From the NCBI GenBank assembly GCA_964523945.1, contig CAZGBU010000033.1:1-19420 (forward strand): a stretch of 19,420 nt of DNA, written 5' to 3'. The DNA is from CAKTOF01 sp964523945 (GTDB lineage: Bacteria > Bacillota > Clostridia > Oscillospirales > Oscillospiraceae). Shown here piece by piece: positions 1 to 5,831 of this stretch. The position numbers and the translations under genes are program-made. The notes under the pieces are model-generated. The model did no database searches. It was not told where the DNA came from and saw only the letters and a list, made by a program, of their open reading frames with translations. The stretch's first letter is position 1. The number at the start of each line of letters is the position of its first letter.

Positions 1-426
1 ATCGAGACCATTTACGTCGGCGGCATCCAGCCGGGCGACGTCGTCGTCATCCGCTACGAGGGACCCAAGGGCGGCCCCGGCATGCGCGAGATGCTCAACC
101 CGACGTCCGCGATCTGCGGGATGGGCCTGGGCGAAAGCGTCGCGCTGATCACGGACGGGCGCTTCTCCGGCGCGACGCGCGGCGCGGCCATTGGCCACAT
201 CTGCCCCGAGGCTGCAATGGGCGGCGTCATCGGCCTGGTGCGCGACGGCGACCGCATCGCCATCGACATTCCAAACTGCCGGATCGATCTGCTGGTGTCC
301 GACGAGGAGCTGGCCGCGCGCCGTGCGGCTTGGGTCTGCCCGGAGCCGAAAGTCAGAACCGGATATCTCGCCCGTTATGCCAAGATGGTCGCACCAGCGA
401 GCGAGGGTGCAATCCTGCGCCTGTAA
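1..426 (+). CDS. ilvD: dihydroxy-acid dehydratase, C-terminal part (5' end outside window)
   Basis: The reading frame is open from base 1 and ends with TAA at 424-426, giving 141 residues of the C-terminal domain. IlvD is an Fe-S enzyme that dehydrates 2,3-dihydroxy-isovalerate and 2,3-dihydroxy-3-methylvalerate in valine, isoleucine and leucine synthesis in the cytoplasm. The visible sequence carries the family's C-terminal signature: GGPGMREMLNPTSA, then ALITDGRFSG, then a GHICPEA stretch and VRDGDRIAIDI. The related 6-phosphogluconate dehydratase (Edd) shares this fold, but the spacing and the GHxxPEA segment look more like IlvD. A strong terminator follows 13 bases after the stop, so this is probably the last gene of its transcript. 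The start and the Fe-S ligands lie outside the window. Confidence 0.93.
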   Translation: METIYVGGIQPGDVVVIRYEGPKGGPGMREMLNPTSAICGMGLGESVALITDGRFSGATRGAAIGHICPEAAMGGVIGLVRDGDRIAIDIPNCRIDLLVSDEELAARRAAWVCPEPKVRTGYLARYAKMVAPASEGAILRL

Positions 427-439
427 GATCAGAATTGCT

Positions 440-471
440 GCGGCGCGGCCCAAAAGGGCCGCGCCGCTTTT
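440..471 (+). terminator. rho-independent terminator of ilvD
   Basis: A perfect 12-bp GC-rich stem (440-451 with 456-467) closes an AAAA loop and is followed by TTTT at 468-471. It lies 13 bases after the ilvD stop codon and just upstream of the promoter for the next gene. Confidence 0.9.
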
Positions 472-489
472 GTACAGATGATTTTGGGG

Positions 490-518
490 TTGGTATTTTG
501 CGGCCGGTGTGATATAAT
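490..518 (+). promoter_or_regulatory. promoter of the DUF1836 gene (extended -10)
   Basis: TTGGTA at 490-495 and TATAAT at 513-518 are separated by 17 bases, and a TG at 510-511 gives an extended -10 element. The predicted transcription start is about 525, some 28 bases before the ATG at 553. This promoter makes the gene independent of ilvD. Confidence 0.8.
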
Positions 519-552
519 TCATAAAACAAGCTTTGGCAAAGGGGGCCGCACC

Positions 553-1104
553 ATGCGCGAGCTGAACGAGCTGCGCGATATGCTCGAGACGCAGCGCCCG
601 ATCCCGTGGGACACACTGCCCGACATTGCGCTGTACATGGATCAGGTCGTCTCCTATCTGCGCCGGCAGACCATCGGTGCGGACGAGGGCAGCAACGCAC
701 CGATGACGCCGGCCATGATCAACAACTACATCAAAGACGGTCTGCTGCCGCGCGCAAACGGCAAGCGCTACAGCCGCGAGCATCTGGTTTACCTGACGGC
801 AATTGCGCTGCTGAAAAATGTACTGTCGGTCAAGGACATGAAGCTGCTGCTTGGCCGTGAGATTACGCCGGGCAGTGAACCGGAGTTCTACCGCACATTT
901 CTCGAGCGGGTGGACATCAGCTTCAGCGATGTCGCGCGCTCGGTCGATCCCGCGCTTCGTGAAGAAGACCTGGCCAACTTCGCGCTGGATCTTGCCGTTG
1001 TCTCCAGTGCGACCAAGATCGCGTGCGAGCAGGTGCTGGCCATCCTGCGCGAGAAAGAGGAGCCGCAGCCTGCCAGAGAAAAAGAGAAAAAAGCGGAGAA
1101 GTAA
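553..1104 (+). CDS. DUF1836 family protein, MerR-like helix-turn-helix
   Basis: The protein has 183 residues. The ATG at 553 is chosen because GGGGGC lies just upstream and because the in-frame ATG at 478 sits inside the promoter. The stretch MINNYIKDGLLPRANGKRYS followed by REHLVYLTAIALLKN (about residues 56-90) matches the DUF1836 family of Firmicutes. It looks like a MerR-type winged helix, with a helix-turn-helix followed by a basic K/R-Y-S wing. The C-terminal third is helical and ends in a charged Lys/Glu tail. DUF1836 proteins are presumed DNA-binding regulators, but no target is known to me. Being next to ilvD does not establish a role in branched-chain amino acid control, because a terminator and a separate promoter lie between the two genes. 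Confidence 0.85.
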   Translation: MRELNELRDMLETQRPIPWDTLPDIALYMDQVVSYLRRQTIGADEGSNAPMTPAMINNYIKDGLLPRANGKRYSREHLVYLTAIALLKNVLSVKDMKLLLGREITPGSEPEFYRTFLERVDISFSDVARSVDPALREEDLANFALDLAVVSSATKIACEQVLAILREKEEPQPAREKEKKAEK

Positions 1105-1115
1105 CCGCTGAAGGC

Positions 1116-1155
1116 AAACGATTGCCGCCCCGTTTGGGGCGGCAATCGTTTTATC
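1116..1155 (+). terminator. terminator after the DUF1836 gene, possibly bidirectional
   Basis: A perfect 16-bp stem (1116-1131 with 1136-1151) closes a 4-base loop and is rich in G and C near the loop. The plus strand reads TTTT at the 3' foot. It fills the gap between two convergent genes and starts 11 bases after the DUF1836 stop. On the minus strand the foot gives only a short T run, so termination of the opposing operon here is plausible but weaker. Confidence 0.85.
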
Positions 1156-1161
1156 ATCGGC

Positions 1162-1839
1162 TCATTTCAACAGCTTCCGGATCGCCTGTGCCGGCGCATC
1201 CGGCGCCCAGGCGGCGCATTGCCCGCACAGCCGCTCGAATGACGCACCCGCCGGTTCGCCATAGCCGCTCCGGACAAAGTCCGCGCCCCAACGCGCCTCC
1301 GGCGTTATAAATACGCTCGTCGGCCAGCCGTATTCCACACCGGCGCGGTTGCGCTTGCGCGCAAAGCCGCACACCACAAGATAGCTCTGCATCTGCAGCT
1401 GCGTGATTGCGTGCTCGAAGCCTTTTGTGCCGCCGCGGCCAAAGCCGGCGCGCGCTCGCAGCTCCCAGGAGGCCAGCGGCGTGCCGGAATCCATACAGCG
1501 CATCAGTTCCATCGACGCACGCGTGGCTTTGCCGTCCTCATACCGCGCATCAAAATCATAGCCGTCGCGGCGGTATTTGGCAAACACCGGCAGCCACGCG
1601 CGCGCCAGATAGCCCGCTTTGCCGCCGAAGAGTTTGCCGTAGACCAGCCGCTCATCGGCTGCGAGGCGGTAGCGCCACTCCCACGGGCAGCGCGCAGCAT
1701 CGCCGGAGAACCAGGCGCTCTCGTCTGTGTGCTCGTATACCGAAAAGCCCGGAACCGCGCCGGGCAACAGCGGCAAAAAGCCGACTTGCTCCACTGCCGC
1801 TACCAGATCTTCCGCCGTGCGCAAAAATGGGATGTTCAT
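1162..1839 (-). CDS. conserved protein resembling the AlkZ-related family
   Basis: The protein has 225 residues. It has no signal peptide or membrane segment and is rich in Trp, Tyr and Arg. Recognisable stretches are PGFSVYEHT, WEWRYRL, YGKLFGGKAGYLAR with a nearby KYRRDGYDFDARYEDGKA, ITQLQMQSYLVV and YGWPTSVFITPE. From memory these resemble a clostridial family labelled AlkZ-related protein, after the HTH_42/AlkZ DNA glycosylases. No catalytic motif was confirmed, so the function is open. The ATG overlaps the stop of the upstream transporter gene as ATGA (1836-1839), and an AGGAGG lies 7 bases before the start, so translation is probably coupled. This is the last gene of the operon; the hairpin at 1116-1155 follows. 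Confidence 0.6.
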   Translation of the reverse strand: MNIPFLRTAEDLVAAVEQVGFLPLLPGAVPGFSVYEHTDESAWFSGDAARCPWEWRYRLAADERLVYGKLFGGKAGYLARAWLPVFAKYRRDGYDFDARYEDGKATRASMELMRCMDSGTPLASWELRARAGFGRGGTKGFEHAITQLQMQSYLVVCGFARKRNRAGVEYGWPTSVFITPEARWGADFVRSGYGEPAGASFERLCGQCAAWAPDAPAQAIRKLLK

Positions 1840-2720
1840 TTGGATGCCTCCTGCACATGTGGGTGCACCGGATGGTGCTCATGGACAAACATATAGACCG
1901 CCATACCGATGATCAGCACATAGCCGATTACGCTGTATACGTCCGGCACCTGCGAGAACAGGAAGAAGCCAAGGATCGCCGAAAAGACCACCTGCGTGTA
2001 GTCGTAGACCGACAGCTCACGCGCCGGCGCAAACGTGTACGCCGCCGTAATGGAAAACTGTCCGCCTGCAGCCGCGGCACCCGTCAGAATCAGAAACAGT
2101 ACTTGCTGCGCTGTCATCGGTGCGTGGATCGCGATCAGATATGGGAGTGTGACCAGCGTGGAAAACGCCGAAAACACAAATACGATTACCGCCCCCGGCA
2201 CATGGTATCGCCCCATTACGCGTACAAACGTGTACGCGACGCCCGCGCCGAGGCCGCCGAGCAGCCCGATCAGCGATGCGCCGAGGTCCGTATTGGAAAA
2301 CGACGGCTTGACCACCAACACGCAGCCGATAAACGCCACAATCACCGCTATGGCCTGGCGCACGCTCAGCCGCTCCTTCAGCACAAACCATGAGCAGATG
2401 ATCGCAAAGAACGGCGACATCTTGTTGAGCATCGAGGCGTCGGCCAGCACCAGATGGTCGATCGCGTAGAAATTGCACAGCAGCCCGACCGTGCCGCAGG
2501 CGGCGCGTACAAGCAGCAGCACGGCCGTCTTTTTGGTCGGATGGAACGCCGGCCGCGTGCGCAGCAGAATCACCCCGGCGCAAACCAGCGCCACAACATT
2601 TCGGAAGAAGCTTTTCTGCATGGACGGCACGTCGCCTGCAAGCTGAATGAATACACCCATCAGCGCAAAACAGAACGCCGCCGAAAGGATACACAGAATT
2701 CCCTTTGTCCGCTCTTTCAT
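1836..2720 (-). CDS. EamA/DMT family transporter (RhaT-like permease)
   Basis: The protein has 294 residues and about ten hydrophobic helices arranged as two EamA repeats, the normal layout for the drug/metabolite transporter superfamily in the cytoplasmic membrane. The first half contains MGVFIQLAG, KSFFRNVVAL and FYAIDHLVLADASMLNKMSPFF, which is typical of the family. The second half repeats the pattern (LIGLLGGLGAGVAYTFVRVMG, then GQFSITAAYTFAPARELS). The substrate cannot be read from sequence. The ATG at 2720 is chosen over an earlier in-frame start because GGAGG sits 6 bases upstream. The start lies 17 bases after the lipoprotein stop, and the stop overlaps the next start by 4 bases, so all three genes probably share one mRNA. 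Confidence 0.88.
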   Translation of the reverse strand: MKERTKGILCILSAAFCFALMGVFIQLAGDVPSMQKSFFRNVVALVCAGVILLRTRPAFHPTKKTAVLLLVRAACGTVGLLCNFYAIDHLVLADASMLNKMSPFFAIICSWFVLKERLSVRQAIAVIVAFIGCVLVVKPSFSNTDLGASLIGLLGGLGAGVAYTFVRVMGRYHVPGAVIVFVFSAFSTLVTLPYLIAIHAPMTAQQVLFLILTGAAAAGGQFSITAAYTFAPARELSVYDYTQVVFSAILGFFLFSQVPDVYSVIGYVLIIGMAVYMFVHEHHPVHPHVQEASK

Positions 2721-2737
2721 GACTAACCTCCGGCTGA

Positions 2738-3718
2738 TCATGCGGCAACCGTATAACTGTAGCTGCACCCGCCGATGGTAAACTCGACCACGACGGATTC
2801 TCCGCTCGTCTGTGCTTCCGCCGGCAGTGCAAACAGATAGTGAACGTAATTGTTGGTCAGCGGCGTCACATCCGTGATGTTGGTATAGGTGAAGTCGCTT
2901 CGGTTGTCCGCTTCAATCACGGAAAACCCGTCGAATTCATAGCGGTCGGCATAGATCAGCGTCGCATTGATCATCTGGTCTGCGCGTATGCCGCTGGCCG
3001 TCAGATTGCACACGGCAAAGCAGACATCCACATAAACCTGTGCAGGATCGTCGACTTCATAGTAGCTGTAGAACGAGCCGGGTGAGGGCGGATCGATGCG
3101 CGATGCGATCTGGCTGCGGTCAACATAGAATTCCGCCACGCCGCCGATCGTCACAACCTCCCCCTGCGCAACCGCTCCGCACTCCTTTGTGATTGCCGGA
3201 TCGTCTGCGCCGAACGGCACGCCGTCTCCGGCCTGAACGGTATAAATATAATCATTGCCGCCAGTGGAGAGCGTCACCTCCACAGAGCGGTTGGTCTGCG
3301 TCACCTCTGCCGGTACTTCGAACAGATAATGGACGTAACCGGTCGTCAGCGGGGCGATGTCTGTGATATTGCTGTAAGTAAAATCGCCGCGACCACTCTC
3401 CTCAATAATTGAGAAGCCCGTGTAGCTGTACTTGCCGCCATAGAGCAACGAGGCGCTGAACAGGCCATCCGCACGGCAACCCGTCGTTCCAAGATTCTGA
3501 TACGCAACGCACACATCAACATAGACTCGATCCGGATCGCCCGTCTCATAATACGAATAGAAGCTTGCCGGCGTGGGCGGGTCAATGCGCGCAGCAATCT
3601 GGCTGCGGTCGACGTAGAACGCACAGACGTTTTCAATTGTAATTGTGACCGTCTCCTGCAGTGCAATCGGCGTCGCCATCTGAATTCCGCAGCGCGAACA
3701 GCGCCCATCCACATTCAT
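2738..3718 (-). CDS. C-terminal part of the lipoprotein: two tandem repeat domains
   Basis: The frame is open from just after the TGA at 3758-3760 down to the stop at 2738-2740, in the same frame as the lipoprotein N-terminus upstream. The ATG at 3718 is only the first internal Met and has no convincing ribosome site, so this is probably the continuation of one gene. It begins with the end of the CxxC region (RCSRCG). Two copies of a domain of about 130 residues follow, offset by 163 codons (489 bases). Each copy contains FYVDRSQIA.RIDPP, SFYSYYE, VYVDVC, DFTY.NITD, PLT and YVHYLF..PAE. By eye roughly two thirds of the core positions are identical. The strand-like pattern suggests an extracellular beta-sandwich. 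I do not recognise a named family, and the function is unknown. Confidence 0.7.
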   Translation of the reverse strand: MNVDGRCSRCGIQMATPIALQETVTITIENVCAFYVDRSQIAARIDPPTPASFYSYYETGDPDRVYVDVCVAYQNLGTTGCRADGLFSASLLYGGKYSYTGFSIIEESGRGDFTYSNITDIAPLTTGYVHYLFEVPAEVTQTNRSVEVTLSTGGNDYIYTVQAGDGVPFGADDPAITKECGAVAQGEVVTIGGVAEFYVDRSQIASRIDPPSPGSFYSYYEVDDPAQVYVDVCFAVCNLTASGIRADQMINATLIYADRYEFDGFSVIEADNRSDFTYTNITDVTPLTNNYVHYLFALPAEAQTSGESVVVEFTIGGCSYSYTVAA

Positions 3719-3757
3719 ATGTCCAAGCGGCTCGCCATCCGTCGCACCGCACAGCGC

Positions 3758-3760
3758 TCA
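3758..3760 (-). other. in-frame TGA within the lipoprotein gene, at a predicted Cys codon
   Basis: The codon is TGA where alignment of the 28-residue repeat predicts Cys (TGC or TGT), the first residue of a CxxC pair. The frame stays open on both sides. TGA ends several other genes here, for example gdpP and ftsH, so the codon is not generally reassigned. Confidence 0.85.
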
Positions 3761-4072
3761 TGTCACCGGCGCAGTGCAGGTCGCCTCAGACCACTCGTGC
3801 GCGTCTGGATCCGCCGCGCCGTCCGTTTCCCCACACAGTGTGCAGGTTGCCAGCGCGCTGCAAGTCGCCGCAAGCCACTCGTGCTCGCAGACTTCCGGCA
3901 TCTCTGCCTCCAGCTCCTCCGGCTCTTCTTCCTGTTCCTCCTCGTGTTCTTCCGTCTCCGGCTCATCATCAGAGGGGGCCACCCGGGTGTCCGGCTCACC
4001 GCCGCAAGCCGCCAGGCCGAACAACAGAGCCATGATCAGCAGCAGCGCAGACAGTCTATGAGCTCTTTTCAT
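3758..4072 (-). CDS. lipoprotein N-terminus: signal peptide, acidic linker, CxxC repeats
   Basis: This frame gives 104 residues before a TGA. The ATG at 4072 follows an AGGAG ribosome site. A basic start and hydrophobic helix end in the lipobox LAAC (Cys23), so the product should be lipid-anchored outside the membrane. Residues 35-60 are a Glu-rich linker. Next comes a 28-residue repeat of the pattern HEW..ATC....TC.LCG.TDG: copy one spans residues 64-85 and copy two starts at residue 92. In copy two the position matching Cys77 is the stop codon (codon 105), and the next codons in the same frame continue the repeat as ALCGATDG. The Cys spacing resembles small zinc-ribbon-like repeats of clostridial surface proteins. 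Read through the TGA, the gene spans 2738-4072 (444 codons plus the stop). It may be a nonsense allele, a sequence error or a recoded gene. Confidence 0.75.
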   Translation of the reverse strand: MKRAHRLSALLLIMALLFGLAACGGEPDTRVAPSDDEPETEEHEEEQEEEPEELEAEMPEVCEHEWLAATCSALATCTLCGETDGAADPDAHEWSEATCTAPVT

Positions 4073-4107
4073 TCTGATCTCCTCTTTTCTCTGTTTCCTA
4101 ATAGCTT

Positions 4108-4135
4108 ATTATAGATGGTTTGCAGGAAAAATCAA
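4108..4135 (-). promoter_or_regulatory. promoter of the lipoprotein-transporter operon
   Basis: On the minus strand TTGATT (4130-4135) and TATAAT (4108-4113) are separated by 16 bases. The predicted start is near 4101, about 29 bases before the ATG at 4072. It is divergent from the MATE promoter about 70 bases away. Confidence 0.7.
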
Positions 4136-4181
4136 CACGCGCCGACGCACAGCCCGGCTGTAAAACTATGCGAATTCACAG

Positions 4182-4210
4182 TTCCATATCACAGCACTGC
4201 GCGCTATAAT
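4182..4210 (+). promoter_or_regulatory. promoter of the MATE transporter gene
   Basis: A perfect TATAAT lies at 4205-4210, 17 bases from a weak -35 (TTCCAT, 4182-4187). The predicted start is near 4217, which leaves a short leader of about 25 bases. The weak -35 could mean an activator is used, but no operator is obvious. Confidence 0.55.
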
Positions 4211-4241
4211 CCGGTTGAGAGAGAGCCGAGGTGCTTTGCCG

Positions 4242-5645
4242 ATGGAACGAGAATTTGACAGCATGCCAATTCCCAAGCTGGTGCTGAAGCTTGGCCTGCC
4301 CGCCATGCTCGCGCAGTTTTTCAATATTCTGTACAGCGTCGTCGATCGGGCGTTTGTCGGACAAATGCCGTTGGGCGGCGAGCTCGCCCTTGCGAGCATC
4401 GGCGTATGCGCGCCGGTTCTGACCGCAATCACCGGGTTCTCGTCGCTGATTGGACTCGGCGGCGCATCGCTGATGAGCATCTGCATTGGCCGGCGGGATG
4501 AAGAGGGCGCGGCACAGGCAATGCACCACTCGTTTGTCCTTCTGCTGGCCATCTCCGTCGTCGTCACCGTCCTGGCGTGGATTGCAGCGGAGCCGCTGCT
4601 CTACTGTCTGGGATGCAGCGAGGCGATGTATCCCTACGCGAGCGGCTATTTCCGAATCTATGTGCTGGGCACTGTCGCCGTACTGTGCGGGACGGGCATG
4701 AATCAGTTCATCCTCGCATGGGGCGAGGCAAAGCGGGGCATGGTCGCCATCATGATCGGCGCACTGGTCAATACCGTGCTCGACCCGCTGTTCATCTACG
4801 GCTTCGGACTGGGCATCGAGGGCGCCGCCATTGCCACAGTGCTGGCGCAGTACTGTGTGCTGGCGTATGTACTGGCGTTTCTGCTGTCAAAAAAAGCGCG
4901 TTTCCGGGTCCGGCTGACACGTGTGACGGCGCCGGTCGTGCGCCGGATCGTGCGCATCGGCGGCCTGCCGTTTCTGATTATCCTGTTCGACAATCTGCTG
5001 GCGATCGCACTCAACACCGTGCTGCGGCGCTATGGCGAGGAAACACTTGGCGACCAGTATATCTCCTGTGCTGCCGTCGTACAGAGCTTTATGGTGCTGG
5101 TCTACTATCCGGCACAGGGCATCACAACCGGCTGCGGCACGCTCTACAGCTATCACTACGGTGCGGGGCACAGTCAAAAGGTGATGCAGGTATTCCGCGC
5201 CGTGTTTGTGCTCGGTGCAGGGTACACGATTGTGCTGTGCGCCGCAGCACAGCTCGTCCCCGGCGTATTCGCCCGGCTGTTTGTCCGCGACGAGGCGATT
5301 GCCGCGCTCTCTGCCGGCTGCATCCGGCGCTATACGCTTGGGCTGCTGGGCATCGCGGTGCAGTACGCAATCGTCGATGGGCTAACCGCCATGGGACAGG
5401 TCTGGTTTGCGCTGCCGGTTTCTTTCTTTCGGAAGTTCCTGTATCTGGCCTGCGTGTTCATACTCCCAGCTTTCTTCCCGCTGGGTGATGTGTTCTACGC
5501 CGAGTCCATCTCTGATCTGGTCGGCGCCGGCGTGACGGCTGTGGTGTTCTGTACGATCATCGCGCCGCGGCTGCGCCGGAAGATCAGCGCGGTGGATCCA
5601 CACACAGGCAGCACCCCGGCGCAGCCGCCGTCATCGATAGAATGA
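4242..5645 (+). CDS. MATE family efflux transporter
   Basis: The protein has 467 residues and about twelve hydrophobic helices, the usual size for multidrug and toxin extrusion transporters, which export substrates in exchange for Na+ or H+. The N-terminus PIPKLVLKLGLPAMLAQ, then FNILYSVVDRAFVGQM, is a typical MATE start. The region near residue 170 (GALVNTVLDPLFIYGFGLGIEGAAIATVLAQ) is the conserved loop and helix between the two halves. The second half begins at about residue 230 (VRIGGLPFLIILFDNLLAIALN). The ATG at 4242 is preferred over an upstream TTG because an AGGTG lies 8 bases before it and it sits close to the predicted transcription start. The substrate is unknown. The last 20 residues are polar and probably cytoplasmic. 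Confidence 0.9.
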   Translation: MEREFDSMPIPKLVLKLGLPAMLAQFFNILYSVVDRAFVGQMPLGGELALASIGVCAPVLTAITGFSSLIGLGGASLMSICIGRRDEEGAAQAMHHSFVLLLAISVVVTVLAWIAAEPLLYCLGCSEAMYPYASGYFRIYVLGTVAVLCGTGMNQFILAWGEAKRGMVAIMIGALVNTVLDPLFIYGFGLGIEGAAIATVLAQYCVLAYVLAFLLSKKARFRVRLTRVTAPVVRRIVRIGGLPFLIILFDNLLAIALNTVLRRYGEETLGDQYISCAAVVQSFMVLVYYPAQGITTGCGTLYSYHYGAGHSQKVMQVFRAVFVLGAGYTIVLCAAAQLVPGVFARLFVRDEAIAALSAGCIRRYTLGLLGIAVQYAIVDGLTAMGQVWFALPVSFFRKFLYLACVFILPAFFPLGDVFYAESISDLVGAGVTAVVFCTIIAPRLRRKISAVDPHTGSTPAQPPSSIE

Positions 5646-5646
5646 A

Positions 5647-5677
5647 AACCGCCCGGGCGCGCTGCGCCCGGGCGGTT
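5647..5677. terminator. GC-rich hairpin at the end of the MATE gene, T-run on the minus strand
   Basis: A perfect 14-bp stem (5647-5660 with 5664-5677) starts two bases after the MATE stop. The plus strand has only TT after the stem, while the minus strand reads TTTT at its foot. As drawn it is therefore a better terminator for transcripts arriving from rnjA than for the MATE gene, though it may serve both. Confidence 0.7.
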
Positions 5678-5680
5678 CCG

Positions 5681-5714
5681 CCTGTCAAAAGTCTCGCGGG
5701 AGACTTTTGACAGG
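5681..5714. repeat. 15-bp perfect palindrome, part of a composite intergenic element
   Basis: A 15-bp arm (5681-5695) repeats in inverted orientation at 5700-5714 around a 4-base loop. The core reads GTCAAAAGTCT with its complement. It has no T run, so it is not a simple terminator. A related core, GTCGAAGTCT, occurs at 17352-17367 in the same kind of setting: between convergent genes and after a GC-rich hairpin. Confidence 0.75.
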
Positions 5715-5724
5715 ACGATGGCGA

Positions 5725-5750
5725 ATTTGCGGCTTTACGATGCCGCAAAT
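5725..5750. repeat. inverted repeat, third arm of the composite intergenic element
   Basis: A 9-bp stem (5725-5733 with 5742-5750) closes an 8-base loop. Downstream, a weaker imperfect repeat lies at about 5769-5796. No ORF fits the gap 5646-5831, which appears to be entirely convergent intergenic structure. Confidence 0.55.
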
Positions 5751-5831
5751 CCGCGTTTGATTGAACACGAAAGGAAACTCTGGCGGTTCCCTTTCACACT
5801 ATCCCTCCGGAATCTTCGGACAGGGCGGTTT

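Noticed and set aside
478..552. Longer start for the DUF1836 gene at 478
   Set aside because: This ATG lies upstream of the -10 box at 513-518 and would not be in the transcript; the ATG at 553 has a good ribosome site.
3718..3758. A clear bacterial SECIS element after the lipoprotein TGA
   Set aside because: Only short, poorly stacked pairings could be drawn by hand in the following 40 bases; this does not support a claim of selenocysteine insertion.
2738..4072. General reassignment of TGA as a sense codon in this organism
   Set aside because: TGA ends gdpP, dnaB, tilS, ftsH, MATE and others at the correct family length, so it is a normal stop here.
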